Of a stretch of DNA of 64,000 bases, positions 54,820-64,000 are shown piece after piece. The DNA comes from Chromohalobacter moromii (GTDB lineage Bacteria > Pseudomonadota > Gammaproteobacteria > Pseudomonadales > Halomonadaceae): positions 620,001 through 684,000 of the forward strand of contig NZ_JAHXDI010000002.1 of the NCBI RefSeq assembly GCF_023091865.1, read 5' to 3'. The translations under genes were made by a program, and so were the position numbers. Within the stretch, counting starts at the first letter, position 1, and every line of letters begins with the position of its first letter. Below the pieces are notes generated by a model. The model saw nothing but the letters and a program-made list of their open reading frames with translations, made no database searches and was not told where the DNA came from.

Positions 54820-55395
54820 ATGGAGTCGCGCATCAGTTTGACCCAGTTGCTGGAAACGCTCGACGACGCCAATGATGGCAAGACCATCCGCTTGCAAGAT
54901 ATCGTCGAGACGTTTCGCTCGCGGGGCTTCGGTCCCCTGATTACGCTGCCTGCATTGCTGGCATTCTTGCCCACCGGTGGCGTGCCCGGTGTGCCCACGC
55001 TATGTGCCGTGTGCATCGTTTTGATGGCGTCGCAACAGCTGCTGGGGCGGCAATCTCCTTGGTTGCCGAGGAAGTTGCGTGAGCGGGGCATCAGCCATGA
55101 CAAGCTGCATCGCACCGTCAAACGCGTCCGGCCCTGGACGCAACGTATCGACAAGCTGCTGGCACAGCGCTTGGAGATATTTTTGCAACCGACCGCGCGC
55201 CGCCTAATCGCCGTACTGGTCATCGTGCTGGCGCTGGGCATGATTCCTCTGGAATTGCTCCCGTTCGCGGCGGCGATGCCGGCGCTGGCGATCACCGTCA
55301 TCGGGCTGGGAATGACGGCGGACGATGGCCTTCTGCTATTGATCGGTCTGTTGCTGACGTTGGGCACGGCCGTCTTCGCCTTCTGGCTCTGGTAG
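54820..55395 (+). CDS. ExoD-family membrane protein
   Basis: 191 residues with four membrane segments. Conserved LLETLDDANDGKTIRLQDIVETFRSRGFGPLI, PGVPT and the RPWTQRIDKLLAQRLE basic loop identify the ExoD family. The Sinorhizobium member affects exopolysaccharide production and alkaline tolerance, but the mechanism is unknown. AAGGAG lies 9 nt before the chosen ATG. Confidence 0.87.
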   Translation: MESRISLTQLLETLDDANDGKTIRLQDIVETFRSRGFGPLITLPALLAFLPTGGVPGVPTLCAVCIVLMASQQLLGRQSPWLPRKLRERGISHDKLHRTVKRVRPWTQRIDKLLAQRLEIFLQPTARRLIAVLVIVLALGMIPLELLPFAAAMPALAITVIGLGMTADDGLLLLIGLLLTLGTAVFAFWLW

Positions 55396-55464
55396 GAAGC
55401 ACGCCGGCGTGGCTCGCCCGGTTTCTCCATTGCGTCTTTTCACGCTTCTGCTCAGGAAACAGGT

Positions 55465-56106
55465 ATGTTCTTCGACGCCCAGTTTTGGCCGTTTCTAGTG
55501 GCGATTACACTGCTGACGCTGACACCGGGCGTGGATACGTTACTGGTCATTCGTAACACCTCACGCGGGGGCGTGCGCGATGGCATGTTGACCAGCATTG
55601 CGATCTGCTCTGGCTTGTTCGTGCATGCTACCGTCTCGGCACTCGGTATCTCGCTGATCTTGCTGCAATCGGCTTGGGCCTTCAACGCGCTCAAGCTGCT
55701 CGGTGCAGGATACTTGATCTGGTTGGGTCTCAAGAGCCTAGTTAGTGCGCGCCGGGGGAGTGGTTTGCCGGTGGCCGATATGGGCGTACGCAAGGAGCGA
55801 GTCAGCACTTGGGTGTCACTGCGTGAAGGCTTTCTCTCCAATGTGCTCAATCCCAAGACCGTCGTTTTCTATATGGCGTTTTTGCCGCAGTTCATTGCGC
55901 CGGGCGATCCCGCATTGGCCAAGTCGTTGTGGCTCGCAAGCGTGCATTTCGTGATCGCCAATATATGGCAGATGGGCGTGGTGCTGATGGTGGGGAGTGC
56001 TGCTAGATGGCTGGCTAAACGCTGGGTATCGCGGATGATGGAAGGAGCCACCGGTACGGTACTGGTAGCATTCGGCGTCAAGCTGGCGCTGGCTCAGCGC
56101 CCCTGA
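55465..56106 (+). CDS. LysE/RhtB-family amino-acid exporter
   Basis: 213 residues with five to six membrane helices. Conserved LTPGVDTLLVIRNTSRGGVRDG, the GAGYLIWLGLKSL block and GFLSNVLNPKTVVFYMAFLPQF are typical of LysE-type exporters (RhtB/homoserine-lactone exporter branch). Substrate unknown. AGGAAACAGGT directly before the ATG. Convergent with slt through a strong hairpin. Confidence 0.88.
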   Translation: MFFDAQFWPFLVAITLLTLTPGVDTLLVIRNTSRGGVRDGMLTSIAICSGLFVHATVSALGISLILLQSAWAFNALKLLGAGYLIWLGLKSLVSARRGSGLPVADMGVRKERVSTWVSLREGFLSNVLNPKTVVFYMAFLPQFIAPGDPALAKSLWLASVHFVIANIWQMGVVLMVGSAARWLAKRWVSRMMEGATGTVLVAFGVKLALAQRP

Positions 56107-56129
56107 GAAAGTTCGCAAACCTTGGTGAT

Positions 56130-56164
56130 GCGCCGACGCCCTCGAGGGGCGTCGGCGCTTGCGT
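56130..56164. terminator. Convergent hairpin between lysE-type gene and slt
   Basis: A perfect 12-bp stem (56130-56141 with 56147-56158) and 5-nt loop, followed by TTGCGTTT on the plus strand. Placed between two convergent stop codons. Confidence 0.7.
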
Positions 56165-58153
56165 TTACGGGTTACGGGCCAGCAGCGTGGTGTCGTAAAT
56201 GCCTTCACGTTCGGCTTGGGTCAGCAGTGCGACGCCTTGCGAATCGCCTTGTTTGGCGAGGCTCTCGAAGATGACTCGATACGTCAGCACGGCTTGCACA
56301 TAGGCGCGAGTTTCGTGGTACGGAATGCGCTCCACGAAAAGGTCGAAATTACCGGACGCTTCGCGAAGCCAGCGATCGACACGCCCAGGGCCAGCGTTGT
56401 AAGCCGCTGCGGCGGCGAGACGATTGCCTCGATAGCGCTCCATCATGTCGCGAATGTAAGCGCTCCCCAAGCGAATGTTGGTGGTTGGCTCGAAGAGCTC
56501 GCCGAGACTGGGGGCATCGATGTCCAGGTTACGACTGACATGCGATGCGGTGCCTGGCATGAGCTGCATGAGTCCGCGTGCGCCAACCGGTGAGACGGCT
56601 TGGCGATTGAATGAGCTCTCCCGCCGGGAAATCGCCATCAGCAGATAGGGATCGACCCCGTTGCGTTGTCCCCATTGAGTGAAGTCCGCTTGATAGGCGG
56701 GAGGAAAGCGCCAGGCCAGGGCATCCCATTGCTTGGCCATGATCGCCCCATGCACGGCCAGGTCGTACCAACCCCGTTCGAGCGCGTAGGCGTTGAGTGC
56801 GGCGGCATCGGACGCGCTGGCTTGGCCAATGGCGTGGAACCATTCGCTACGCGCCAGGCCCGGCTCGCCGATGCGTCGCAGGGCCTCGCTACGCTGGACG
56901 CTGGGTCGCATGGCGGCCAGTTCGCCTTGCAGCGGCGTAACGTCGGGCATGTCCATGTTCAAGGCATAGGGTTGGCCGAGCTTGTCGGCGGCCGCGAAGC
57001 CAAAGAATCCGCGCTCCTGAGCAGCAAGTTGCCAAGCGGCCTGCGCGGACTCGGTGTCACCGCGCTGATTGAGTGCGCGGCCCAGCCAGTATTGCCAATG
57101 TGCTTTCTGACGAGTGGTGGCTTCCGGCATCGCATCGATCCAGTCGATGACCTCGCCCCAATCTTGATCGGCCAGGGCGTTGCGTACCCGCAACTCGAAC
57201 AGGTCGCCATCCGCGAGACGGGGCAAGGCGTCGTCGGTCCAGCCGAGGTTATTGTCGACGTCGCGTACCATCGAATAGAACGCCAGATCGTGTTCGATGG
57301 TGTGGCGTTGCGTGTCGCTCAGCGAGAGATGGGGCGCGATCTTGCGCCAGGCCTCTAGCGCGGCTTCCGTGTCGGCGCGCGTAAAATTGTGCATCGCGGC
57401 GGTGAAGAGCGCGCCGCTGCCTTGTCCCTGAGGGCCAATATCAGTGGGGATCTCGGTAATAGCGGCGTAGTTACTGCGCAGGCGCTCGAGTGCGGCGATA
57501 CCGGCGTCCCAGTCACCGTCGAGCTGATCTGCCAGGTAGTCGACGAGGCGACTCTCGCCGCCTTGCCAAGCGAGTGTCAGCCGCGTCCAGATATCGCCTT
57601 CGTCGATGTCGTCGCGTGCGCGCAAGGTATCGAACAATCTGTCGCAGGCATCGGGCTGCGAATGTCCGACTCGCCATAGTTCGCGTCCGCCTTGCGCAGC
57701 TTCTTGTGGTTGGCGATCGAGCAGGGCGGTGTAGTAATAACATTGCCGGATGGTGCCCGAGGGCTTGCCATCGCTGATGGCCAGCAGATCATCGAAGCGC
57801 CCGTCACGGCCAAACGCGATCTGTGCCTGGCCGCGCATCCAGTTCGAGAGGGGCGAGTCGATATGACGTGCGATGTAGCTTTCTACCTCGACCGCCGGGG
57901 CGCTCGTCAGGTGTGCCTTGAGCCGATGGTATTCAACGTAGCCGGCCAGCACGTGATCGTCGATGGCAGCGTCATCGATGCGTGACCAGCGGTGATCGCG
58001 GGCAGCGGCGAGCGCATTTTTCATGGCGCGATCCGCAGCGTCGAGCGTCTGCGTGTCGGATTGCGCCTGGACGTCGGTGGCCTGTAACGCAAGTCCCAGC
58101 GAGGTCACCGATAATAGGGTCAGCCAGCGTTGGCGAAGCCGCGATGCGAGCAT
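56165..58153 (-). CDS. slt: Soluble lytic murein transglycosylase
   Basis: 662 residues. Signal peptide ending in VQA, then a long alpha-superhelical U/L domain, then a lysozyme-like domain with catalytic Glu E512 (SRRESSFNRQAVSPVGARGLMQLMPGTA) and AAAYNAGPGRVDRWL. Cleaves murein glycosidic bonds with 1,6-anhydro ring formation in the periplasm. Size and layout match Slt70. AGGAG lies 9 nt before the ATG at 58153; the longer frame is not preferred. Confidence 0.95.
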   Translation of the reverse strand: MLASRLRQRWLTLLSVTSLGLALQATDVQAQSDTQTLDAADRAMKNALAAARDHRWSRIDDAAIDDHVLAGYVEYHRLKAHLTSAPAVEVESYIARHIDSPLSNWMRGQAQIAFGRDGRFDDLLAISDGKPSGTIRQCYYYTALLDRQPQEAAQGGRELWRVGHSQPDACDRLFDTLRARDDIDEGDIWTRLTLAWQGGESRLVDYLADQLDGDWDAGIAALERLRSNYAAITEIPTDIGPQGQGSGALFTAAMHNFTRADTEAALEAWRKIAPHLSLSDTQRHTIEHDLAFYSMVRDVDNNLGWTDDALPRLADGDLFELRVRNALADQDWGEVIDWIDAMPEATTRQKAHWQYWLGRALNQRGDTESAQAAWQLAAQERGFFGFAAADKLGQPYALNMDMPDVTPLQGELAAMRPSVQRSEALRRIGEPGLARSEWFHAIGQASASDAAALNAYALERGWYDLAVHGAIMAKQWDALAWRFPPAYQADFTQWGQRNGVDPYLLMAISRRESSFNRQAVSPVGARGLMQLMPGTASHVSRNLDIDAPSLGELFEPTTNIRLGSAYIRDMMERYRGNRLAAAAAYNAGPGRVDRWLREASGNFDLFVERIPYHETRAYVQAVLTYRVIFESLAKQGDSQGVALLTQAEREGIYDTTLLARNP

Positions 58154-58291
58154 CTTCCATGTCTCCTTGCTTGCCTGGCGGGATAATGATGTGATCATCC
58201 TCGCTCAGGGGACGCGCCTTGGGTAGTGTTGTCGAACGGCGACACCCTGCATGATGACCCCAGCAGGCACGCAACGCCAAGGAGGCATGCC

Positions 58292-58624
58292 ATGAAATTC
58301 ATGCGAGGACTGGCCCGGTGGTCGCGGCTCAAGCAACGTAGCGGGGCATTGATGCGCATTGCCCGCGCGCTGCGTGTGTTCGTGCCCATGCTGGGCGACG
58401 TGACTGCCGGCCGTTATCGTCCCGTGCCCTGGGCGGCCTGCGGCTGGATGACGGCGGCGGTAGCCTACTTGATCATGCCGTTCGATATCATTCCCGATTT
58501 CCTGATGCTCATCGGCGTGATCGATGACGTCTTCATCGTCGGATGGTTGCTGACCCGCGTCGACCATTCGCTGGCGCCTTACCGTCGCTGGAAAGGCATC
58601 GATCCGCCCGATGCCGTGCCCTGA
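58292..58624 (+). CDS. DUF1232 (YkvA-type) membrane protein
   Basis: 110 residues. A basic N-terminus and hydrophobic helices around AACGWMTAAVAYLIMPFDIIPDFLMLIGVIDDV; the PFDIIPDFLMLIGVIDD segment is the DUF1232 signature. Function unknown. AAGGAGG lies 7 nt before the chosen ATG. Sits between slt (divergent) and htpG. Confidence 0.88.
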   Translation: MKFMRGLARWSRLKQRSGALMRIARALRVFVPMLGDVTAGRYRPVPWAACGWMTAAVAYLIMPFDIIPDFLMLIGVIDDVFIVGWLLTRVDHSLAPYRRWKGIDPPDAVP

Positions 58625-58670
58625 CGTTGAAGCCCTTGGCCATGAGAACGCTTGGGCCGAATCGCAAGCG

Positions 58671-58698
58671 CTTGAAAAGTCTCGCGCGGCCCCCATAT
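58671..58698 (+). promoter_or_regulatory. Sigma-32 heat-shock promoter of htpG
   Basis: CTTGAAA, a 13-nt spacer and CCCCATAT match the sigma-32 consensus (CTTGAAA-N13-17-CCCCATNT). It ends 79 bp before the htpG start. Confidence 0.88.
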
Positions 58699-58777
58699 CG
58701 ATGCGCATGACGACATCTATCGTCACATTTTTCACCGTTTAACATGCATCCGTTATGGCCACAGGGGAATTTCGACC

Positions 58778-60676
58778 ATGACTACCGCCACTCAAGCCGA
58801 AACAATGGGCTTCCAGACCGAAGTCAAACAGCTCTTGCAGCTGATGATCCACTCCCTGTATTCCAACCGGGAGATCTTCCTGCGTGAGCTGATTTCCAAT
58901 GCCGCGGATGCTTGCGACAAGTTGCGCTACGAGGCGTTGGACAACGACGCGCTGTACGGCAATGACAGCGAGTTGCGCGTGGAGATCGAGCACGATGCCG
59001 AGGCGGGCACCGTCACCGTGCGTGATAACGGCATCGGCATGAGCCGCGACGAAGTCATCCAGAACCTGGGTACTATCGCTCGCAGCGGCACGGCGGAATT
59101 CCTCCAGCAGCTCTCCGGCGAAAAGCAGAAAGATGCCAAGCTGATCGGTCAATTCGGTGTGGGCTTCTATTCCGGTTTCATCGTTTCCGACGAAATCACC
59201 GTGCGCACGCGCCGCGTCGATCAGGAACAGGGCGTGGAATGGCATTCTCGTGGTGAAGGCGAATTCGATATCGCGGATATCGACAAGCCCGAACGTGGCA
59301 CCGAAATCGTGCTGCACTTGAAGGAAGACGCCAAGGAATTCGCCGACGCCGAGCGCCTCAAGCATCTCGTACGCACCTACTCCGATCATATCGAAGTTCC
59401 GGTGCGCATGCCCAAGGTCGAGAAGGCTCACGATGAAGAAGGCAACGAGATCGAGGGTAGCGAGACCGTCACCTGGGAAACCGTCAATGAGGCGACGGCG
59501 CTTTGGGTGCGGCCCAAAGAAGAAATCAGCGATGACGAATACAAGGCATTCTATAAGCACGTGGCGCATGACTTCAGCGACCCGCTGACCTGGAGCCACA
59601 ACAAGGTCGAAGGCACGCTCGAATACACCAGCTTGCTTTACGTGCCGGGGCGCGCGCCATTCGATCTCAATCAGCGCGAGGGCGTGCGTGGGCTCAAGCT
59701 CTATGCACAGCGCGTGTTCATCATGGACGACGCCGAGCAATTCCTGCCGCTTTATCTACGTTTCATCAAGGGCGTGGTCGACTCCAAGGATCTGTCGCTC
59801 AACATCTCGCGTGAATTGCTGCAGAAAGACCCTCAGGTCGACAAGCTCAAGTCCGCGTTGACCAAGCGCTCGCTGGACATGCTCAAGAAGCTGGCCAAGG
59901 ATGAAGAAGCCTACCAGACGTTCTGGAATGCCTTTGGCAACGTGCTCAAGGAAGGGCCGGCGGAAGACTTCGCCAACCGTGACAAGGTCGCCGAGCTGTT
60001 GCGTTTCTCTTCCACGCACACCGACAGCGCGACTCAGGATCAGTCGTTGGCTGGCTACGTGGAGCGCATGAAGGAAGGCCAGCAGAAGATTTATTACCTG
60101 GTGGCCGATGGCTTCAATGCGGCAAGCCACAGCCCGCACCTGGAGATCTTCCGCAAGAAAAGCATCGAAGTACTCTTGCTGCATGATCGTATCGACGAGT
60201 GGCTGATGAGCCATCTCACCGAATACGACGGCAAGTCCTTGGTCGATGTCGCCAAGGGTGATCTCGATCTCGACGAGATGGCCGACGAGGAAGAGAAGAA
60301 AGCCCAGGAAGAGACGGCCAAGGCCAAGGCGTCACTGCTCGAACGCGTCAAGGCGGCGTTGGGCGACGAGGTGCAGGAAGTGCGCGTGACGCACCGTCTG
60401 ACCGATTCGCCGGCATGTGTCGTGCTTTCCGAGCATGACATGGGCTATCAGATGCGCCGCTTGATGGAAGCGGCCGGACAGCCGCTGCCGGAGGTCAAAC
60501 CGATCCTCGAACTCAACCCCGAGCATGGGCTGGTGACACGCCTGGAAAGCGCCGAGGACGCCAGGTTCGATGATCTCGCGCGGATCCTGCTCGATCAGGC
60601 GATCATCGCCGAGGGCGGGCATCTCGAGGACCCCGCGACCTATGTCCAGCGTCTCAACAAGCTCTTGAGCAGCTGA
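58778..60676 (+). CDS. htpG: Molecular chaperone HtpG (Hsp90)
   Basis: 632 residues, standard bacterial Hsp90 without the charged linker. N-terminal GHKL ATPase motifs: [44 protein letters not shown] and [10 protein letters not shown] middle and a C-terminal dimerisation domain follow. An ATP-driven chaperone for client maturation. AGGGGA lies upstream of the ATG. Preceded by a sigma-32 promoter and followed by a hairpin, so it is a heat-shock monocistron. Confidence 0.97.
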   Translation: MTTATQAETMGFQTEVKQLLQLMIHSLYSNREIFLRELISNAADACDKLRYEALDNDALYGNDSELRVEIEHDAEAGTVTVRDNGIGMSRDEVIQNLGTIARSGTAEFLQQLSGEKQKDAKLIGQFGVGFYSGFIVSDEITVRTRRVDQEQGVEWHSRGEGEFDIADIDKPERGTEIVLHLKEDAKEFADAERLKHLVRTYSDHIEVPVRMPKVEKAHDEEGNEIEGSETVTWETVNEATALWVRPKEEISDDEYKAFYKHVAHDFSDPLTWSHNKVEGTLEYTSLLYVPGRAPFDLNQREGVRGLKLYAQRVFIMDDAEQFLPLYLRFIKGVVDSKDLSLNISRELLQKDPQVDKLKSALTKRSLDMLKKLAKDEEAYQTFWNAFGNVLKEGPAEDFANRDKVAELLRFSSTHTDSATQDQSLAGYVERMKEGQQKIYYLVADGFNAASHSPHLEIFRKKSIEVLLLHDRIDEWLMSHLTEYDGKSLVDVAKGDLDLDEMADEEEKKAQEETAKAKASLLERVKAALGDEVQEVRVTHRLTDSPACVVLSEHDMGYQMRRLMEAAGQPLPEVKPILELNPEHGLVTRLESAEDARFDDLARILLDQAIIAEGGHLEDPATYVQRLNKLLSS

Positions 60677-60697
60677 TAGGCGTTGGTGTTCGCTTAC

Positions 60698-60728
60698 CGG
60701 GCCGGCCTTATGGGCCGGCCCGTTGCGT
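60698..60728 (+). terminator. Probable terminator after htpG
   Basis: A perfect 10-bp stem CGGGCCGGCC/GGCCGGCCCG (60698-60707 with 60713-60722) and 5-nt loop, then TTGCG with few Ts. Confidence 0.65.
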
Positions 60729-60806
60729 TTCGATAGTGACAATATTGACTCAACATGGACGCTCGTTGTTGCTAGACTGACGTCTTCATGTTCAAGGAGT
60801 CGTCTC

Positions 60807-61649
60807 ATGCCGATTCGACACGACTTGTTCTTTTCTCGGCGGTGGCGTGGCGTAGTCGCGGCGACATTGCTGGGGGCGCTTGGCGTGGCGGTGACGCCGC
60901 CACCTCTGGATGCCCACGCCGCGTCTCCCTTGCGAGACGTGCGAACTCTCGAAAGCAACGTCGAGACGCCGGCCCTCGACCCCATCGAGGAGATGCCTGA
61001 CCTGCGCGACTATGCGGCCGGGCCCGAGCGTAAAACGGCGTTTCTCGAGTTGCTGGTGCCGTTGGTCGAAGCCGAAAACGCCAAGATCCAGGCCCAACGC
61101 GATTGGTTGCTCGACGCGCGTGAGCGTCAGGATTCGCTGAGTGATGCCGAGCGGTCGCATCTGCAACGACTGTGCGATAGCTATCAGATCGAATGCGGCA
61201 CATCCAACACGTTCGAGTACCTTCTGTCTCGTGTCGATACGTTGCCGTTGGAAATGGTGGTCATTCAGGCCGTTGAAGAATCGGGGTGGGGGACTTCACG
61301 CTTCGCGCGCAAGGGCAACAACCTGTTCGGCTTGCGTTGCTTCAGTGATGGCTGCGGCTTGACGCAGAGAGGTAGTAGCCGCCATTACCAGAACTTCGAT
61401 AGCGTCCAGGCGAGTATCGAAGCGTACCTGCATAATTTGAACACGCACCGTGCATATCTTGCGATGCGTCAAACGCGGGCCGCGCAGAATGAAGAAGGAG
61501 CGCCCGTCAGCGCCGAGTCATTGATTCGCACACTGGACAGCTATTCCGTGCGCGATAATTATTTCGACGTGCTGTTGGCGCTACTACGCACCAATGCTGA
61601 ATTGATTCGCGAGCACAGCAGCAACGACGCCGGAGACAGCCCGGCTTGA
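60807..61649 (+). CDS. Bax-type glucosaminidase-domain protein
   Basis: 280 residues. A hydrophobic segment (about 15-30) acts as signal. The domain matches the mannosyl-glycoprotein endo-beta-N-acetylglucosaminidase (Bax) family: LCDSYQIECG, QAVEESGWGTSRFARKGNNLFGLRC with catalytic Glu at E147 or E148, and the SVRDNYFDVLLALLRTN tail. Probably hydrolyses murein in the periplasm. AAGGAG lies 8 nt before the ATG. Confidence 0.88.
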   Translation: MPIRHDLFFSRRWRGVVAATLLGALGVAVTPPPLDAHAASPLRDVRTLESNVETPALDPIEEMPDLRDYAAGPERKTAFLELLVPLVEAENAKIQAQRDWLLDARERQDSLSDAERSHLQRLCDSYQIECGTSNTFEYLLSRVDTLPLEMVVIQAVEESGWGTSRFARKGNNLFGLRCFSDGCGLTQRGSSRHYQNFDSVQASIEAYLHNLNTHRAYLAMRQTRAAQNEEGAPVSAESLIRTLDSYSVRDNYFDVLLALLRTNAELIREHSSNDAGDSPA

Positions 61650-61770
61650 GGCGTTATCTCTGCCATTTTTCGACACCGCCTTCGCGCGGTGTTTGTGGTT
61701 GCCCGGCACGCTTTTAACGGTCGCCGCCGGGCGTGTAAAGTAGGTAGACATGCCCCTTCGCGAGGTCACC

Positions 61771-63234
61771 ATGACGCTCGATGCGCTGCGCTTCGACAAT
61801 GCCTGGGCACGTCTGCCCGACGACTTTTTCACCCGGGTCAGCCCCGCAGCCTGGAAAAACACGCGACTGGTGGATATCAGTCCGCGCGGTGTCCATGCGC
61901 TAGGCCTCGACCTTGCGCTTTTCACTGACGATTCCCCGTCGCGGGAGACTCTGCGCCAAGTCATGGGGGGCGAAACCGTATTGCCGGGGATGGACCCGCT
62001 GGCACAGAAATATACCGGCCATCAGTTTGGGGTCTATAACCCTGCCTTGGGTGATGGGCGCGGACTTCTGCTGGGAGAAGTGGAGACCGACGACGGTTTC
62101 TGGGATCTACATCTCAAAGGAGCCGGACAAACACCGTATTCGCGTTTTGGCGATGGCCGCGCGGTACTGCGTTCGACGATTCGTGAATATCTCGCCGGTG
62201 AGGCCATGGCGGGCTTAGGGATTCCCACGACGCTGGCGCTGGCTCTGTCGATCAACGATGAGAAGGTCCAACGCGAGCGGGTCGAGCCCGGCGCGACACT
62301 ATTGCGCCTGGCGCCCAGCCACGTGCGCTTCGGGCATTTCGAATGGCTGTATCAGGCGCGTCGCAACGATGACCTTGAGCGCCTCGTCGCGCATGTCATT
62401 ACGCGTCATCGTCCGTCCTTGGCGGAAAGTGAGGTGCCGGCGGAGGCTCTGTTCGGCGATACGGTTGTGCGCACGGCACGCCTAATCGCCGCCTGGCAAG
62501 CTTATGGCTTCGTCCATGCGGTGATGAATACCGACAACATGTCGATTCTGGGCTTAACACTGGACTACGGACCCTATGCCTTCATGGATCGCTACGAGCC
62601 CACCCTGGTGCCCAACCACACCGATACCGCGGGCCGTTACGCCTTCGATCAACAACCCGGGGTAGGGTTGTGGAATCTCTCGGTACTGGGCCAGTCGCTG
62701 ACGCCGTTGGCCGATCCAGAAGCGCTGCGTACGCAGCTGGCGGAGTACGAACCGGCGCTACAACAGGAGTATGCGCGTTTGATGCGGGCACGCTTGGGGC
62801 TTGAGTACGTGCAAGATGGCGATGCCCAACTGGTGCAGGACTGGCTGACGCTGCTGTCCGATGCCGGGGCCGACTATCATCGCGCCTTTCGTGCCTTGGG
62901 GGAATGGGCTGTCGATGAGGGCGCATGGCTGCATGAAGAAGTGCCGGCCGAAGGTCTGGAAGCCTGGCTATCACACTATCGCCAGCGTCTCGAGGATGAA
63001 ACCCGCGATGCCGCGTCGCGCCGTGATGCCATGCAGGCGGTCAACCCTCTCTATGTACCGCGCACGCACCTCATTCAGCAGGTCATCGAGGCGGCAGAGG
63101 CAGGCGATATGGCGCCGTTGGCTGAATTTCGGGCCTTGCTCGCCGATCCCTTCACTCCGCGCCCGGGCATGTCGCATTGGGCGGCCGCCCCCGCGCCGGA
63201 GGCCTCGGTGATCTGTCTTTCCTGCTCGTCATGA
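61771..63234 (+). CDS. selO: Protein adenylyltransferase SelO
   Basis: 487 residues, family length. Pseudokinase fold with KYTGHQFGVYNPALGDGRGLLLGE, HLKGAGQTPYSRFGDGRAVLRSTIREYL, NTDNMSILGLTLDYGPYAFMD and a cysteine-containing C-terminus (ICLSC), as in YdiU/SelO. It transfers AMP to Ser/Thr/Tyr of proteins in redox stress responses. GAGGT lies 4 nt before ATG 61771; an in-frame ATG at 61750 is possible. Confidence 0.95.
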   Translation: MTLDALRFDNAWARLPDDFFTRVSPAAWKNTRLVDISPRGVHALGLDLALFTDDSPSRETLRQVMGGETVLPGMDPLAQKYTGHQFGVYNPALGDGRGLLLGEVETDDGFWDLHLKGAGQTPYSRFGDGRAVLRSTIREYLAGEAMAGLGIPTTLALALSINDEKVQRERVEPGATLLRLAPSHVRFGHFEWLYQARRNDDLERLVAHVITRHRPSLAESEVPAEALFGDTVVRTARLIAAWQAYGFVHAVMNTDNMSILGLTLDYGPYAFMDRYEPTLVPNHTDTAGRYAFDQQPGVGLWNLSVLGQSLTPLADPEALRTQLAEYEPALQQEYARLMRARLGLEYVQDGDAQLVQDWLTLLSDAGADYHRAFRALGEWAVDEGAWLHEEVPAEGLEAWLSHYRQRLEDETRDAASRRDAMQAVNPLYVPRTHLIQQVIEAAEAGDMAPLAEFRALLADPFTPRPGMSHWAAAPAPEASVICLSCSS

Positions 63235-63351
63235 TATTCCACGACGTCGCATCGCCAGACGCTGTATGACGGCGTCTTCTGACAGCCGTTTTTCGACAAT
63301 TGCCATGATGCGCCATACTCAAGACGAAGCGGTTCGTCGAAAGGAGGCGTC

Positions 63352-63924
63352 ATGGCACCTCGTTGTCAGATATTACCCCTTCATCCTCACGAGGCCCGCG
63401 ACGCGCCGGCTGCGTTGCTTATGGTGGCCATGCTGCACTCGCCTGCGCGGCCCAAGCTCGTTGCGCCGCTGACAGCACTGCTGGATGATTGGCGCGGTGG
63501 CGAAGGTTGTATAGTTCATATTCGCCGCTTCCCGCATAAGCCGCATTCTTCTTGTCGGACGGGCCACCCCAGTGCCGAAGCCATGCCTTGCGCCGTGCCA
63601 CTTCCCGGTGAACGCGTGGTCACGAGCCATACCGATGACGCGTTCGTCGATACCGATCTCGAGGCCTGGCTGCGCCGTCACGGCATCTCGCACTTGGTGT
63701 TGGCGGGCGCCACTACCCTGGGGACGATCACGACGCTGGCGCGGCATGCGCAGTGCCTCGGATTTTCGGTCACGGTACTGGCCGATGCCTGTGCCGATGA
63801 TGAGATGACGGATCGAGACGGTTTTCACTGGAAGGCCGACATCCTGCATGAGTTGGGGCTTACGCTCCTTGAGCGCCAGGGAGTCGATATTCTGAGCGTG
63901 GAAGAGCTATGTCGCGATTGTTGA
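63352..63924 (+). CDS. Isochorismatase-fold protein without its catalytic residues
   Basis: 190 residues with the isochorismatase/cysteine-hydrolase layout (ALLMVAML strand, DTDLEAWLRRHGISHLVLAG, TVLADACADDEM). Aligned with active members, the catalytic Asp is A26, Lys is S92 and the nucleophilic Cys is T125. All three triad positions are lost, so it is probably a non-hydrolytic member with a binding or regulatory role. AAAGGAGG lies 4 nt before the ATG. It follows selO by 117 bp. The frame, codon use and SD look intact, so it is not a pseudogene. Confidence 0.78.
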   Translation: MAPRCQILPLHPHEARDAPAALLMVAMLHSPARPKLVAPLTALLDDWRGGEGCIVHIRRFPHKPHSSCRTGHPSAEAMPCAVPLPGERVVTSHTDDAFVDTDLEAWLRRHGISHLVLAGATTLGTITTLARHAQCLGFSVTVLADACADDEMTDRDGFHWKADILHELGLTLLERQGVDILSVEELCRDC

Positions 63925-64000
63925 AGTTACAATCATATTATCGGTGTTCGTGACATTAACATGCGTGAGGTTTAACTAAGCGAAGGCGCGAATAATGTAT
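63925..64000 (+). other. End of window, possible upstream region of the next gene
   Basis: An AT-rich spacer after the last stop ends in AAGG and an ATG at 63995-63997, which could start a gene beyond the edge; two codons are too few to judge. Confidence 0.3.

Noticed and set aside
1-64000. Prophage, transposon, integron or tRNA-linked island
   Set aside because: No integrase, transposase, tRNA, attachment-like repeats or abrupt composition change was found on reading both strands.

Overview
The window is a gene-dense stretch of chromosome from a GC-rich gammaproteobacterium, most likely a moderate halophile of the Halomonadaceae (Chromohalobacter/Halomonas type). This placement is inference. 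It rests on high GC, acidic protein composition, gammaproteobacterial gene pairs (nudF-yqiB-cpdA, yqiA-parE, cmoA-cmoB, efp-epmA-epmB) and a remarkably acidic lipoprotein. I see no rRNA, tRNA, CRISPR, prophage or insertion sequence. Most of the window is core chromosome, about 60 genes on both strands with short spacers.

Layout. 1-3.1 kb: 5' part of greB (minus), a periplasmic TPR protein, then nudF-yqiB-cpdA. 3.2-6.7 kb: sulfur assimilation and cysteine synthesis (cysD-cysN, EpsC-type serine acetyltransferase). 6.8-11.6 kb: an LtaS-like membrane sulfatase, an orphan degenerate ABC ATPase behind a near-perfect Fur box, and cmoAB. 11.7-19.8 kb: pgi, yqiA, parE, parC and serB, with a related repeat on either side of parC. 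19.9-23.1 kb: a YcgR/PilZ/HD-GYP-like fusion, then a protealysin-type protease with its emfourin-type inhibitor. 23.4-29.2 kb: leuA, two DUF proteins, and the EF-P beta-lysylation set (epmB, efp, epmA). 29.3-34.8 kb: psd, rhdA, an NCS2 purine permease, and a divergent RimK-family/GNAT pair. 34.9-41.4 kb: yajQ, an acyl-CoA ligase, a YbaN-type protein, pepN, a small membrane protein and a YjfB-type motility protein. 41.4-48.2 kb: a lipoprotein, an HpaI-type aldolase, an Lrp-family regulator divergent from a second leuA, an orphan Bug-type binding protein, a formate/nitrite-type channel and an MgtC-family protein. 48.3-54.8 kb: a two-lipoprotein FlgO operon, a Bcr/CflA MFS pump, YciI, YegS, a yeast-type cytosine deaminase, the acidic lipoprotein, a cold-shock protein and a TM2 protein. 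54.8-63.9 kb: ExoD, LysE, slt, a DUF1232 protein, htpG, a Bax-type glucosaminidase, selO and an isochorismatase-fold protein lacking its catalytic residues.

Regulatory signals readable directly: a Fur box (9736-9754); two sigma-28 (FliA) promoters with the exact 11-nt spacer, before the YjfB-type gene (41084-41110) and before the FlgO lipoprotein operon (49630-49656); a sigma-32 promoter before htpG (58671-58698); and many intrinsic terminators. The two sigma-28 promoters tie scattered, poorly characterised genes to the flagellar regulon although no flagellar structural gene is present.

The best candidates for new biology are the sigma-28-linked envelope genes, the iron-regulated ABC ATPase with eroded motifs, the lipoprotein whose mature part has no basic and no aromatic residue, the c-di-GMP fusion protein with a damaged HD-GYP site, and the isochorismatase-like pseudoenzyme beside selO. 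No family claim here was tested by a database search.
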